DNA from: Larix kaempferi | Lineage: Eukaryota; Streptophyta; Pinopsida; Pinales; Pinaceae | Length of the DNA stretch: 64,000 bases | Direction: 5' to 3' | Assembly: GCA_027924585.1 (NCBI GenBank) | Contig: BSBM01000179.1 | Span: 11,074,501-11,138,500, forward strand | Part shown: one piece after another, positions 12,101 to 22,752 of the stretch | How positions within the stretch are numbered: the stretch's first letter is position 1 | Layout of the letters: each line of letters opens with the position of its first letter | The notes under the pieces: model-generated | Seen by the model: only the letters and a program-made list of their open reading frames with translations | Told to the model about the DNA's origin: nothing | Databases searched by the model: none | Made by a program: the position numbers and the translations under genes

Positions 12101-13320
12101 GTTCATGATGAATGTCTAGCTGCATAATTCTCCTACAAAACTATGCACTATGGACCATGTTTTTTGTAAGATGTTTACTATTTTTTGACAGAAAGATATG
12201 AACCCTAGGGATATACTACCAAATTGTGTTGTAAATTTTTTTAGATCTAAAATACATCTAATAACATTAAAAATATAAAAACAAAATTAAAACACTAATA
12301 ACTACATAACTAATTAAAAGTGCACAATGTACATAGAATTTGAGCATCACAACATAATGAACTAAGTTTGAGACAATCTAGTTTAAAATAGTAAGTGAGC
12401 CCTAAATGTTAACCACCTAACATCATTAGGACTACTTAGGATATATTGTTTAATGACCATTTTTTAAATTGACATGAATTTTGACATCAATGTAAAAATA
12501 GTATTTAGCATTTGCTTACAACATTTGTTAATCTTTTGTACAAACTACTTCCTACTAAGTTGCATGATATGTTACCATAGTCAAATTAAAACAAGTGATA
12601 TTGATGCTAAGATATAAGTATAGATGGGATGCAACAATTGTAGGGCTCCATAAGAATTTGTAGGAAGAATGTTAAGAGTGCTGCAATTATCTTCCAAGAT
12701 TAATAGACGTTGATGGAACATACCTCATTTATTTTCTTGAGCATGCAATTAATATGGAGACTTCTAGTTGTTAGATCTGAAATAGAGAAATACATTGTTT
12801 ACAAAGGAAAGAGAATAACAATGTGAAAGAGTTTGAATTTCCCAATACATATCGTAGATCATATAGGAACTTTGGCTTAGGGATTTATAATACTACTATG
12901 TTATTTTTAGGGGTTGATGTTAGGGTTACTGTTATGGGTTATGGGACATAACATTTATGCTTGAAACTCATGGGACATAAGTGGGTTCATGAGCCAACAC
13001 ACCTCCTAAACAGACAATATTTTTCCCAATGTGTCCTTATGTTGGTCATTCCAATTTTCCCATGGACACAAATCAAAAGGGGATTCAAACCTTGTATAAC
13101 TATTACATCTTAAGAATGTTAGGAACATCTCAATTAGGTTGCATGCACAATATTATTAAGTTGTTAGAATGAGTTATATATATGAATTTATAATTTGGTT
13201 AACGTGCTTTCTATTTGTAACTGAGTGTTATACTTACATGCGGGAAATATTAGCTAACTATATATTTGATTCGATCGACTAAAGGTACAACCAAATAGGT
13301 ACCTTTCAGATCTTTGTTCG
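12101..13320. other. No gene seen
   Basis: AT-rich DNA without recognisable coding, RNA or repeat structure. The first 100 bp may be the degraded continuation of the gypsy pol relic. Confidence 0.4.
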
Positions 13321-13495
13321 TCAAGTGAGGGAAGCTCAAGACAAACAGAGGGAAATGCGATTGCATCCAGTAGATCCAATAGGTGAACAAGAACCAGAGG
13401 TGAAAAGGTCAGAATAAAATTCTATAGATGTATAGAATTTTTCTTATCGAAGGAGGATCATGATCCTATAACAATGAGAGCATAGGAGACATCGA

Positions 13496-14050
13496 GTGCG
13501 ACCCAGGTATCATCACCTGGTGAAACAATGGGTATCTAAGGAACTTCCTCTATTGGGAACTGACTTCAGTGTCAACAATTGGATGTATCGCATTGCACCA
13601 TCCTCCTTGCATGGCCTTGGCATATTTTTCATGGATGGAATAAATGTAAAATACAATACAGTAATTGAATTGATGGACTATGTCATACCGTGTTACGATT
13701 ATAGCTATTCAATGTTGTTGGTCCGCTACATGTGAAGTATGTGGAAATATGCACTCGCCGCAAATTATATACAGCTAATAAACATCGATAAGAATAAGGA
13801 GAGACTATCTATATTGATGGAAGGCCTAAAGCTTCCGGAAATATCGCAGTGTTTATAAACAACACACAACCCGAGACAATAAACAAGCAACCAAATTGTA
13901 TATATGAGGTAGGAGAAGGAAATCAGGTAGTCGTGTGCGCAATAAAAAAAATTATCTCTCAGGGAATAATTATTAGTGGATTACCATTTGAATCAAGTAG
14001 ATAGATCAGCTAATAGTGTACGGTTACTTATGCAACACCTATTTAGGGAA
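13496..14050 (+). pseudogene. SET-like domain relic (5' part of a multi-exon pseudogene)
   Basis: The first block (13496-13735) contains SSLHGLGIFFMDGI followed by a Tyr-rich stretch, resembling the opening G-x-G-x-F region of SET domains. A second block in another frame has YIDGRPKASGNIAVFINNTQ, then KQPNCIYE and VVVCAIKKIISQG. A third frame gives LLVDYHLNQVD. Together these match the SET order of substrate-binding strand, N...PNC motif and GEEL-x-x-DY end. SET proteins transfer methyl groups to lysine. At least two frameshifts (near 13800 and 13960) separate the blocks, so this copy cannot encode a working domain unless unusual splicing intervenes. It lies just upstream of the micro-exons and transposase-like exons on the same strand. 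Whether it belongs to the same gene is inference. Confidence 0.55.
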
Positions 14051-14132
14051 CCACTACTAATTGCATTATATTTTTTTATTTTTAATAATGTATGAAATAT
14101 TTCATGGTTCTAATTTTATTGTAATGTGGCAG

Positions 14133-14165
14133 GCTAATCATGGAAAAGGAATAGCCTCAGAACAG
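14133..14165 (+). other. Predicted micro-exon 1 (33 nt)
   Basis: Bounded by GTGGCAG and GTAAAC, phase 0, encoding ANHGKGIASEQ. It is part of the tandem exon series and has no stop. The splice sites are predicted by eye. Confidence 0.55.
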
Positions 14166-14306
14166 GTAAACAATTAACAAGTTTTATTTACATTTAATGT
14201 GAATTTTATTATTTGTTTATATAATTTTATTCGCGTGGCGATAATTTTTTTATCTTTAACAATTTTGTAAATATTTCGCGGTTCTAATTATGAAATAATG
14301 TGTTAG

Positions 14307-14339
14307 GATGATCATGGAAAAGGAATATTCTCACAACAG
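14307..14339 (+). other. Predicted micro-exon 2 (33 nt)
   Basis: Bounded by GTGTTAG and GTAAAC, phase 0, encoding DDHGKGIFSQQ. It aligns residue by residue with micro-exon 1 and keeps the reading frame. Confidence 0.55.
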
Positions 14340-14479
14340 GTAAACAATTAACAATCTTGATTTATGTTTTATGTGAATTTTATTATTTGTTAATATAATT
14401 TTATTTGTGTGGCGATCATTTTTTATATCTTTAAAAAAATTAAATATTCCATGATTCTAATTATATTATAATGTGGCAG

Positions 14480-14512
14480 GATGATCGTGGAAAAGGGCTA
14501 GCTGTAGAACAT
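14480..14512 (+). other. Predicted micro-exon 3 (33 nt)
   Basis: Bounded by GTGGCAG and GTAAAT, phase 0, encoding DDRGKGLAVEH. The invariant core of all three peptides is G-K-G. Confidence 0.55.
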
Positions 14513-14646
14513 GTAAATGAGTAACAAATTCAACTTACATTTATCATGAATTTTATTATTTGTTTATATAATTTTATTTCTATGGAAATCAGTTATTTTA
14601 TTTTTTTACATAACTGAAATAAAATTTATTTTGTTGAAATATGTAG

Positions 14647-14838
14647 TCGGCAAGCCATGATGCTCATGATTTGCTCAACCAAGCAGATTTGTACTCATCC
14701 CCCAACCCGATGGTATTGATACATAAAAATATCAATAAAGCAAACAATGAACTTGAACACTTGTTACACATTATAGAACAAACTCTTGAAATCGAAGAAA
14801 GGACCTTTCAAGTAATGGAACAACTTAACACATATAAG
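14647..14838 (+). other. Predicted exon with helical/coiled-coil peptide
   Basis: A 192 nt open stretch between ATATGTAG and GTAATAACC, in phase with the micro-exons, coding 64 residues. The second half (KANNELEHLLHIIEQTLEIE and onward) is rich in Leu, Ile and Glu at helical spacing, which suggests a short coiled coil for oligomerisation. There is no stop. It lies between the micro-exons and the exons resembling plant transposase proteins. Confidence 0.5.
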
Positions 14839-14964
14839 GTAATAACCAAAATTTAAAGTGATTTTTTTATTTTTATGTCATAAGATGAATTATGAAAAAA
14901 AAATTTAACTTTTACGTTCTCTAAATGAAGAAACATTTTCTTTCTTATACATAAATTTTTGCAA

Positions 14965-15270
14965 CCTGTTGACACCGGCATGCATGGTCTCGATAGTACT
15001 GGGACTGCAAAAATGCAATAGATTCCTGACATAGGCCCTCGCTTACCTACCAGGGTATTCAGTACTCCACCTTCAACACTTGTAGTTGGGAGCCATGACA
15101 CGCACCCCCATGAATCCACATAGCCAAGCATGGGAGGTGTTGACACTAGAGATGAGGATGATGTTTTGGCCGATTATATGGTTTCATTTCCTGGAGCGAG
15201 ATGTGTTACCTCCACAAGGACCCTTTCAGGCACATTTATGGTCAAGAATGATGGACTTCCATTAAAGCAA
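14965..15270 (+). pseudogene. Broken exon of the same locus
   Basis: A 102-codon stretch in one frame ending at GTAAAATTG. It carries two TAG stops, and apart from these the frame stays open, including DEDDVLADYMVSFPGARC near the end. The expected acceptor reads TTTTTGCAA instead of TTTTTGCAG, so a G-to-A change may have destroyed the splice site. I do not recognise the domain. Confidence 0.4.
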
Positions 15271-15400
15271 GTAAAATTGCTAGGTAATTTTTAATAATTT
15301 AATTGTTTCATGTTTTCCATCTCAAACATAAATCATATAGATTATTATTTTTAAAATAATGATCATATCTTTATGTATGTATGAACAATGATTTTTATAG

Positions 15401-15674
15401 GCACTTGGAGACCAAGGAGTTGGTGATTTTTTGGCTCACCATACACACGAGGTGGAATTCATAGAATTCCAAACTCAAAAAAGAACTTATGGATTATCTT
15501 GAAGGCCTCTTTGGGGTAGACACATTTAATAAAACCGCGGTCTCCTCTGCAGTTGGCCACCATTTAAAATATGTGTGCGAAAGTTATAGGGTTCACTTGG
15601 AAAAGAACCCTAGGTACAAGCGTCCTCTCATGATTCCAGAGATGGAGTGGAAGGCACTCATTGAAGATGCAAAA
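15401..15674 (+). pseudogene. Transposase_24-like exon, left part, cut by Copia insertion
   Basis: Begins after TTTTTATAG. It reads ALGDQGVGDFLAHHTHEVEF, then meets a one-base phase change in an A6 run near 15475, then ELMDYLEGLFGVDTFNKTA and on to KALIEDAK, where the Copia element starts. The same frame resumes at 23309 after the second copy of the target duplication. This shows that the insertion hit an existing exon. Confidence 0.6.
15670..15674 (+). repeat. Target-site duplication, left copy (CAAAA)
   Basis: CAAAA directly precedes the 5' LTR and is matched exactly by 23304-23308 directly after the 3' LTR. Five-base duplications are standard for LTR-retrotransposon integrase. Confidence 0.93.
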
Positions 15675-16225
15675 TGTTGAATATTGTAACTTCTAAGAAT
15701 ATTATATTTGTACATTATTTATTCCGGAGATGTTCCATACCTCCGATGTGATTATACTATGAATCCGGAGATTTTTATTCCTCTGAATTGGTTGTGGTAA
15801 CTAGGGTTATTAGACCCACCATGTGGGGGTCATCCCAGTCAGTTATAATAGGGTATTTAACCTAATGGTTAAATACGAGCCTACATGTACTTGTATAAAA
15901 TACATGTCAGTGTAGTGTATAAATAGAGGAGGTATGTTCCTCATTTGACACACTCACTCACTTGAGAGAGGCGCACTTGTGGAGGAGAGGTCTGCTATGG
16001 TGGAGGAGGAGATCATGTCTTTGGTTTGCATCTTTGTATATTGCTGGTCATCTATATTGAGGAAGCTTTGCTGGGTTTTCTACCCCATGAGGGTTTCCCA
16101 GGATAAATTTGTGTCTCTTGTGTTTATGTTGTGCTTGTTGTTTCTTCAGTGATCCTGTATATGCTATTATTGTGAAATGGAATGTAATGCTGCTATTTTC
16201 TGTCTTAGCATATTAAATTTTAACA
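15675..16225 (+). repeat. 5' LTR of Copia copy 1
   Basis: 551 bp, starting TGTTGAAT and ending TTTTAACA. It contains a TATAAATAGAGG promoter motif at 15918 and a pyrimidine-rich CACTCACTCACTTGAG region just after it. It matches 22753-23303 at the same length. Confidence 0.95.
15918..15926 (+). promoter_or_regulatory. LTR TATA box
   Basis: TATAAATAG inside the LTR, about 300 bp before its end. The same motif is found in the 3' LTR (22996-23004) and, inverted, in copy 2 (36303-36311). It probably positions Pol II initiation at the U3/R boundary. Confidence 0.75.
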
Positions 16226-16237
16226 TGGTATCAGAGC
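16226..16237 (+). other. Primer-binding site (initiator Met-tRNA)
   Basis: TGGTATCAGAGC abuts the 5' LTR without spacer. This is the common plant PBS complementary to the 3' end of tRNA-iMet and sets the LTR boundary. Confidence 0.95.
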
Positions 16238-19140
16238 TAACCTGAAGGAAGGCAATGTATGGCACTTACGACACTTGCTTCTCTTGCGACAATTTGAAGG
16301 TTAGGGTTTTATATAGCAAAAACCAGTCATCGTGGCACTTTCGCTATAAATTCATTTATGTGAAGTTTCAGGATCTGAAAAGTTTACAGGTCGTAGATAA
16401 CATCCCCAGGTACCGTGTGTCCAAAGGGCACCCTCAGATTCGTTGTAATTTATGAGTTATGATCAGTACAAGTTAGGGTTTCTGCCTCTTCTAGATCTCA
16501 GTCAAAATCAGGTGACCTTGGCAAAAAGGTCATAACTTGGGCTAGGAAGCTCCAAATGAAATTTCGTAAAAAGTGACAGGTAGTACACAAACTGTACTAT
16601 CTCAGTAAACGTTTTTAGAGGCTGAAGGTGAACTAGTGACACGTGGAACGCCGTAAAATTTAGCTCTCCTATTTTATCCCATAAACAGGTCACGTTGCGA
16701 CACTTGGCATAACTCTCTCTCAGAGAGTCCAATTGAGGTCAGACCTATCAGGATGGAAAGATAACAGGGAGAGGTCTCTCAAGAAATGTTTGCAGAGACC
16801 GAAGTTCAAACAGTGACACGTGGCACGCCGTACAAGTTCACTCTCCTGTTTTATCCCATAAACAGGTCACGTTGCGACACTTGGCATAACTCTCTCTCAG
16901 AAAATCCAATTGAGGTCAGACCTATGAGGATGGAAAGATGACAGGTCAAGCTACTGTAGAAAACGTTTGCAGACCCTGTGGAGCAGAAATTTCAGAGTTA
17001 TAGCAGAAACAATCAGGTGCATATTTCTGTCAAAACAGAATTATTTTTGGAGCACCTTTATTCATGGCTTCCAGAATTTAGGGTTTCGAAGAAAGTTAGA
17101 ATTTTTGGAATCGGAGTCCACGGCTGGAAGCTCCTCAGAAAAATAAGAGTTTAGAGCCTTGGATCGAATCTTTTGATTGGACAGAAGGGTGGGCTTCATC
17201 AAACCCTAGTTCGGGTTCCTGTCCAGAAGATCCAGAAGTTTCGAAGGCAATTTTGAGGGGTCAAATTTTGGAGATTTCAAAATTGAAGAATGCTAGGTTG
17301 ATCAGCTCAGCAAGACACATTCTTCCATCCATTCAAAAGTGTGAAAGTCAAAGATTGAATTTTTAGGGTTTCTCTAGCAAACCCTAATCAAGCTCCAGAT
17401 CAAGTTTCAGGGGGAGTTGAGGCTAAGGCCTTACATAAGAAGACTACAAAAAGTCTCGACAGGTATGACTTAAGGAGGTTCAGGTATGCCTTGAAATCTG
17501 ATTCTTAATTAAGTTCATAATGTGTTTGTCTTCATGTTATTTATTAGTACAATCTTGATTAATGTTATTAATTGTCCTATCACCCTAGTAACAATATGAA
17601 TGCATGTGAATGATCGAAGACATTCATTGATTAGGGCTATATGATTGTACTTATGCATTATGGTGTTGTGTGAGGTTGATGTTGTCTGCTAACAAGACAC
17701 AGGTACATCACAAAAGACAAATCAAGTTCCATGACCATGACAACATGAAGACAAAGACTCACGAGGTATGTATGACTTTGTTATATTATGTTTAACCTAC
17801 GAGACATGCAGGTTCTAGCTCAGGATCTCTAAATCATTGAAGAGATTGTTTAGGTATGTTGTACATAACTAAGCATGTATACTAATCCAGGTATGTTTTC
17901 CTATGTCATGTTAGAATCTTACCTTGTGTAAGTATACTTGGTATGATTGGTTAGTAATCAAGGGTTTATGCATATTATGTCTCTTATCTTGGTTGATGAT
18001 TTAACTAACTAGATCAAACAAGAATATGCATGATTAAAAGAAGACTTCCTTGAAACCCTGAATACTAATGATCATGACTGTACATATTCAAGATTATTTA
18101 GAATTAGAATGTTTTGATAATACTGAGAATATACTAATGAATGTATGTTTGTGTATGAGATCATGATGATGACACTAGTGTACACTTGAGCATGCATAGT
18201 GGTACAGAATGAATAGAAGTTCAGAAGACATACAGAAGATCAAGCGGGAGGAAACCACACAAACATAAAAGATAAGTATTTGGGTTGTTATTAGAAATAG
18301 TAAATGATATTGCTCGTATGCATATTTGTATTCCTAGAATATATCATGTTGAGTGTAAACATTCATAAAGCATTGAACAGTATACTACTAATATGCATAT
18401 GATTGGTAAATTGGACAAACATTCCATTGTTGCTTGTCTAGAATGAAACCTCTTTGCTGACATGCTGAGAGCTATGCACACTCTCGATAGTATGTTCTGG
18501 TAGAGATGGAACACATCTAGATAGCCACTGTATGCATACAAGATATGGGAAAGTGCTGTGCCAAAGTACTGGTCAAAATAGTTTCATAACTATGTAAATG
18601 ATATATGTATGCATAATAGGTTATCATGTCAATATGATTTGATGATTATGAAGTATTACTAATCATGTACTTAATTTTGATTTGTAGGAAAGATCATGAT
18701 GAATGATGACCTCTAAACAAGTGATGGATGTTCAACAAAATATTTACAAATCAAACACACTATAGAAAGCTTGTGGTTAAGAGATTCTCTTAGAAAGAGG
18801 AAGAGAATCATGATGAGATGTTTTTCTCCAAGGGACTAGAAAAGACCATTCTCTTAATGGTGTAATCAAAGAAGAAGTGTGAATCAAGTTCTGTATGGGT
18901 ACCCAGGATCGATAATCTATTGATGAGCTTAATGATCACCATGGTTAATGTGGATCTCAACCTTTGTTGCAAGGTTGAATATGGCTTCTATACACATATG
19001 ACATGGATGCAAGAAAGAACTCATCACAGAGTTAGAATGATTTTGAGGCTCATATTAGTAGACCCATCTGACGAGAGATGGCACAGATAGATATGCAGAA
19101 GATCACTCAATTCAGTGTGTGAATAATGGACAATTGACAG
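16238..19140 (+). other. Long non-coding leader of Copia copy 1, with ~177 bp tandem repeat
   Basis: No gag, protease or integrase frame is recognisable. A ~177 bp unit marked by GTGACACGTGG occurs at 16636 and 16813, with a partial third copy to about 16990. Between 17460 and 17900 there are five AGGTATG motifs that look like splice donors, for example 17764 (AGGTATGTATG) and 17889 (AGGTATGTTTT). The same leader is present inverted in copy 2, so it is an inherited part of the family. Confidence 0.75.
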
Positions 19141-20184
19141 CTTCATGACAAAGCTCGGGCTTTACCAGAAGTAAAGTTGTTCCTAACCTTTACCTTAAGG
19201 TTGTGGATGATGAACCTATCATACCATTATTGTATGACGATGATCTCTTTCTGACAAGGAATGAGAAACAGGTCATGAAAATGGCTGCATAAATGAAAAT
19301 GAAAGATCTCGGATTAATGCACTACTTCTTAGGTCTAGAAGTATGGAAAGATCCAAAAGGAATCTTTTAAATCAAGGTAAGTATGATGTGAAGTTTCTAA
19401 AAAAGATTTGATATGTTGGAGTATAAATCCATGGCCACTCCCATGGACTCCAACTTGAATTTATTAGTTAATGACTCATCATATTTAGTGGACCTAACCC
19501 TATATAGACAAATCATTGGGTCATTGATGTATTTAACAAATACTAGGCCAGATATATGCTTTGCTGTAAATACCCTAAGTCAGTATCTAGTAGAACCTAG
19601 AAAGGTTCACTTAATAGCTACAAAGCATGTAGTGAGGTACCTAAAAGGTACTTTAGATTTTTGGTCTATATTATCTTGGAGGTCATGAACTCCGTTTACA
19701 TGGTTACTCAGATTCTGATTGGGCGGGAAGTGTCTCAGATAGAAATAGTACATCAGGTGGATGTTATAGTCTTGAATATGCCATGATCTCATGGTTCAGC
19801 AAGAAACAATCTAGTGTGGCTCTCAGTACTGCTGAAGTAGAATTTATGGTTGTCTGCTCTGCCAGTTGTGAAGCAGTATGGCTTCAAAAGCTTTTATAAG
19901 GAGTGTTTGACTTAGAAATGGATCCCACTGTGATTATGTGTGACAATCAAAGCTGCATTAAGATGACTGAAAATCCTGTGTTCCACGATAAGTCAAAACA
20001 CATAGAGATCCGATACTTCTATATACGAGATATGGTGCAAAGAGGAGTTATCAAGCTCGAATATATAAGCACTGAGGATCAGATTGCTGATATCTTGACT
20101 AAACCTCTATCTCGAGTGAAGTTTGAATACTTTCGATACAATCTTGGTATAGTTCAAAAGAACTCTCCTCGAAAGGGGGAGTAG
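19141..20184 (+). pseudogene. Copia RT C-terminal end and RNase H relic
   Basis: The catalytic YVDD box of Copia RT appears as LLYDDDLFLT (19228-19257 region), followed by MKMKDLGLMHYFLGLEVW. Then come ATPMDSNLNLL, YRQIIGSLMYLTNTRPDICF and QYLVEPRKVH. The RNase H end has SDSDWAGS, SSVALSTAEVEFM and CDNQSCIKMTENPVFHDKSK, then DQIADILTKPLS. The order matches Ty1/copia pol exactly, but the Val of YVDD is Asp, there are in-frame TAA stops (for example after KMAA and IF) and at least one frameshift near 19670. The first two thirds of pol are absent. It ends at TAG in CGAAAGGGGGAGTAG. It cannot make a working enzyme. Confidence 0.93.
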
Positions 20185-20280
20185 CATAGTATCTGATAAC
20201 AAGTCTGTCTCATCAATGATGAGGTTACCTATTTACTGCACTTAGTTACTTAGAATTATTTTTAGGACCCTTATACTTTT

Positions 20281-20640
20281 ACTTTTGATGATAGATGTAT
20301 TAGTAAGAATACATGCTTTTGATGATAGATGTATACATGCTTTTGATGATAGATGTATACATGCTTTTGATGATAGATGTATTAGTGAGTATACATGCTT
20401 TTAATGATAGATGTATTAGTGAGAATACATGCTTTTGATGATAGATGTATACATGCCTTTAATGATATATGTATTTGATTCTATTGATGAGGATACATGT
20501 TTTGATATACATGTTTTGATGATGAGGATACATGTTTTGATATACATGTTTTGATACATGTTTTGATATACATGTTTTGATGATGAGGATACATGTTTTG
20601 ATGATGAGGATACATGATGCCTTGATGTACTTGTATGGAT
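20281..20640 (+). repeat. Minisatellite A in Copia copy 1 (34 bp and shorter variants)
   Basis: Units of GATGATAGATGTATTAGTGA followed by GAATACATGCTTTT, and later GATGAGGATACATGTTTTGA variants. The same unit occurs in copy 2 at 30815-30965. It lies just after the pol relic. Confidence 0.9.
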
Positions 20641-20669
20641 GAAGATACTTGTACCCATGATTGACATAC

Positions 20670-21330
20670 GAGGGGATTAGATCATCCCTGGACTTCAGTC
20701 CTAAAGAGAGCCGTAGACGTATGTCTTCGAGAATGAAGTCCTTGGTGGACTTGAGGGGATTGGATCATCCTTGGACTTCAGTCCTAAAGAGAGCCGTAGA
20801 TGTATGTCTTCGAGAATGAAGTCCTTGGTGGACTTGAGGGGATTGGATCATCCCTGGAATTTAGTCCTAAAGAGATCCGTAGACGTATGTCTTCGAGAAT
20901 GAAGTCCTTGGTGGACTTGAGGGGATTGGATCATCCCTGGACTTCAGTCCTAAAGAGAGCCGTAGATGTATGTCTTCGAGAATGAAGTCCTTGGTGGACT
21001 TGAGGGGATTGGATCATCCCTGGACTTCAGTCCTAAAGAGAGCCGTAGACGTATGTCTTCGAGAATGAAGTCCTTGGTGGACTTGAGGGGATTGGATCAT
21101 CCCTGGACTTCAGTCCTAAAGAGAGCCGTAGACATGATGTCTCCGAGAACAAAATCTTGAATGAACAGGTAAGGGGATTGGATCATCCTCGGACTTTAGT
21201 CCTTTGAATTGAGCCGTAGACATGATGTCTCTGAGAACTAAATCCTGAATGAACAGGTAAGGGGATTGGATCGTCCTCGGACTATGGTCCTTTGAATTGA
21301 GCCGTAGACATGAGGTCTTCGAGAATTGAA
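20670..21330 (+). repeat. Minisatellite B in Copia copy 1 (83 bp unit)
   Basis: Six starts at exact 83 bp spacing (20670, 20753, 20836, 20919, 21002, 21085), then two diverged units of about 87 bp. Each unit contains two short perfect inverted repeats: GGACT-TC-AGTCC and AAGTCC-TTGGT-GGACTT. Small open frames here are repeat by-products. The related block in copy 2 has a 69 bp unit. Confidence 0.95.
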
Positions 21331-21455
21331 TGATAGGACTGGATCGTCCCTGGACTTCGGTTCAAAAGGTACATGATAGGACTGGATCATCCCTGGACTT
21401 CGGTTCAAAAGGTACATGATAGGACTGGATCATCCCTGGACCTCGATTCAAAATG
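21331..21455 (+). repeat. Minisatellite C in Copia copy 1 (~43 bp unit)
   Basis: Three units beginning GATAGGACTGGATCATCCC and ending in TTCAAAAGGTACAT. A relative with a 40 bp unit is present in copy 2 (31135-31405). Confidence 0.88.
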
Positions 21456-21486
21456 TATGTGACAAATCCTAGAATTGTTCTAGGTT

Positions 21487-21990
21487 ACATCCAGCATGAA
21501 ACAAGGCTGGCTATGTAGATGTGATACATCCAGCATGAAACAGGGTTGGCTCTGTAGATGTGATACATCCAGCATGAAACAGGGCTGGCTCTGTATATGT
21601 GATACATCCAGCATGAAACAGGGCTGGCTCTGTAGATGTGATACATCCAGCATGAAACAGGGCTGGCTCTGTATATGTGATACATCCAGCATGAAACAGG
21701 GATGGCTCTGTATATGTGATACATCCAGCATGAAACAGGGCTGGCTCTGTAAATGTGATACATCAAGCATGAAACAGGGATGGCTCTGCAGATGTGATAC
21801 ATCCAGCATGAAACAGGGCTGGCTCTGTATATGTGATACATCCAGCATGAAACAGGGCTGGCTCTGTAGATGTGATACATCCAGCATGAAACAGGGCTAG
21901 CTCTGTAGATGTGATACATCCAGCATGAAACAAGGCTGGCTCTGTAGACATGACACATCCAGTATGAAAGAGGACTGGCTCTGTGGCGGT
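21487..21990 (+). repeat. Minisatellite D in Copia copy 1 (39 bp unit, ~13 copies)
   Basis: Units begin ACATCCAGCATGAAACAGGG and recur every 39 bp from 21487 to 21955. Because 39 is a multiple of three and the unit lacks stops in several frames, long open frames appear on both strands; they are not genes. This block has no counterpart in copy 2. Confidence 0.95.
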
Positions 21991-22164
21991 AAATCCTAGA
22001 TCTGATCTAGGTCACATCCAGTATGAAAAAAAAATGGCACTGTGGTTGGGATTAGATCGTCCCTAGACATGAGACTTGTCTTAAAGAGATAAGGATTGAT
22101 CATCCTGGAACTTGATCTGGATTGTATCATCCATGGACCTATGTCCTAAAGAGAGCAGGATTGA

Positions 22165-22620
22165 TCATCTTGTAATATGATCGTGTGATGACGATGCTGA
22201 TAATCGTGTGATGACGATGTTGATCGTGTGATGTCGATGCTAATGATTGTGTGATGACAATGTTGATCGTGTGATGGCGATGTTGATGATCGTGTGATGA
22301 CGATGCTGATGATCGTATGAAGACGATGATGATGATCGTGTGATGATGATGTTGATCGTGTGATGGCAATGCTGATGATCGTTTGATGACGATGTTGATG
22401 ATCGTATGATGACGATGCCAATGATCATATGATGACAATGTTGATGATCGTGTGATGACGATGCTGATCATGTGATGTCTATGTTGATGATCGTGTGATG
22501 ACGATGTTGATCATGTGATGACGATGTTGATGATCGTGTGATGATGATGCTGATGATCGTATGATGACAATGCTGATGATCGTGTGATGACGATGCTGAT
22601 GATCGAGTGATGTCGATGTT
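22165..22620 (+). repeat. Minisatellite E in Copia copy 1 (21-26 bp units)
   Basis: About 20 imperfect units built from GATGATCGTGTGATGACGAT with GCTGAT or GTTGAT. The related block in copy 2 (30600-30800) has a GATCATCTCGATCTACAGCA-type unit. Confidence 0.9.
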
Positions 22621-22740
22621 CCAGTAACTAGTTGAGTTACTGATGATGATGAACTGAAGAAAGCTTCCTATGATATATAGATGTATCATGTATGATGTAT
22701 GACTCGTTGCTCTTGCAGATGTTGTTATAATATCCTTCTC

Positions 22741-22752
22741 GTTAAGGGGGAG
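22741..22752 (+). other. Polypurine tract of Copia copy 1
   Basis: GTTAAGGGGGAG directly before the 3' LTR, the usual plus-strand primer site. Confidence 0.88.

Larger units (their letters stand above)
14050..14646 (+). repeat. Tandem ~174 bp repeat, each unit carrying a 33-nt micro-exon
   Basis: Three tandem units (micro-exon starts 14133, 14307 and 14480, so spacings of 174 and 173 bp) plus a fourth copy of the intron part. Each unit has a T-rich tract, an AG acceptor, 33 nt, a GTAAA donor, then the landmark TTTTATTATTTGTTTATATA or close to it. Duplication of one small exon with its intron is the simplest origin. Confidence 0.85.

Noticed and set aside
20670-21135. Possible tRNA-like or ribozyme repeats
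   Set aside because: The inverted repeats are short hairpins only; no cloverleaf or ribozyme core could be traced.
21480-21958. Three overlapping repeat proteins of 134-157 codons on both strands
   Set aside because: A 39-bp unit without stops keeps several frames open at once. The array lies in the 3' non-coding part of a retrotransposon.
21487-21990. CRISPR-like regular repeats
   Set aside because: Units are contiguous, with no unique spacers or cas genes, and lie in a plant retrotransposon.
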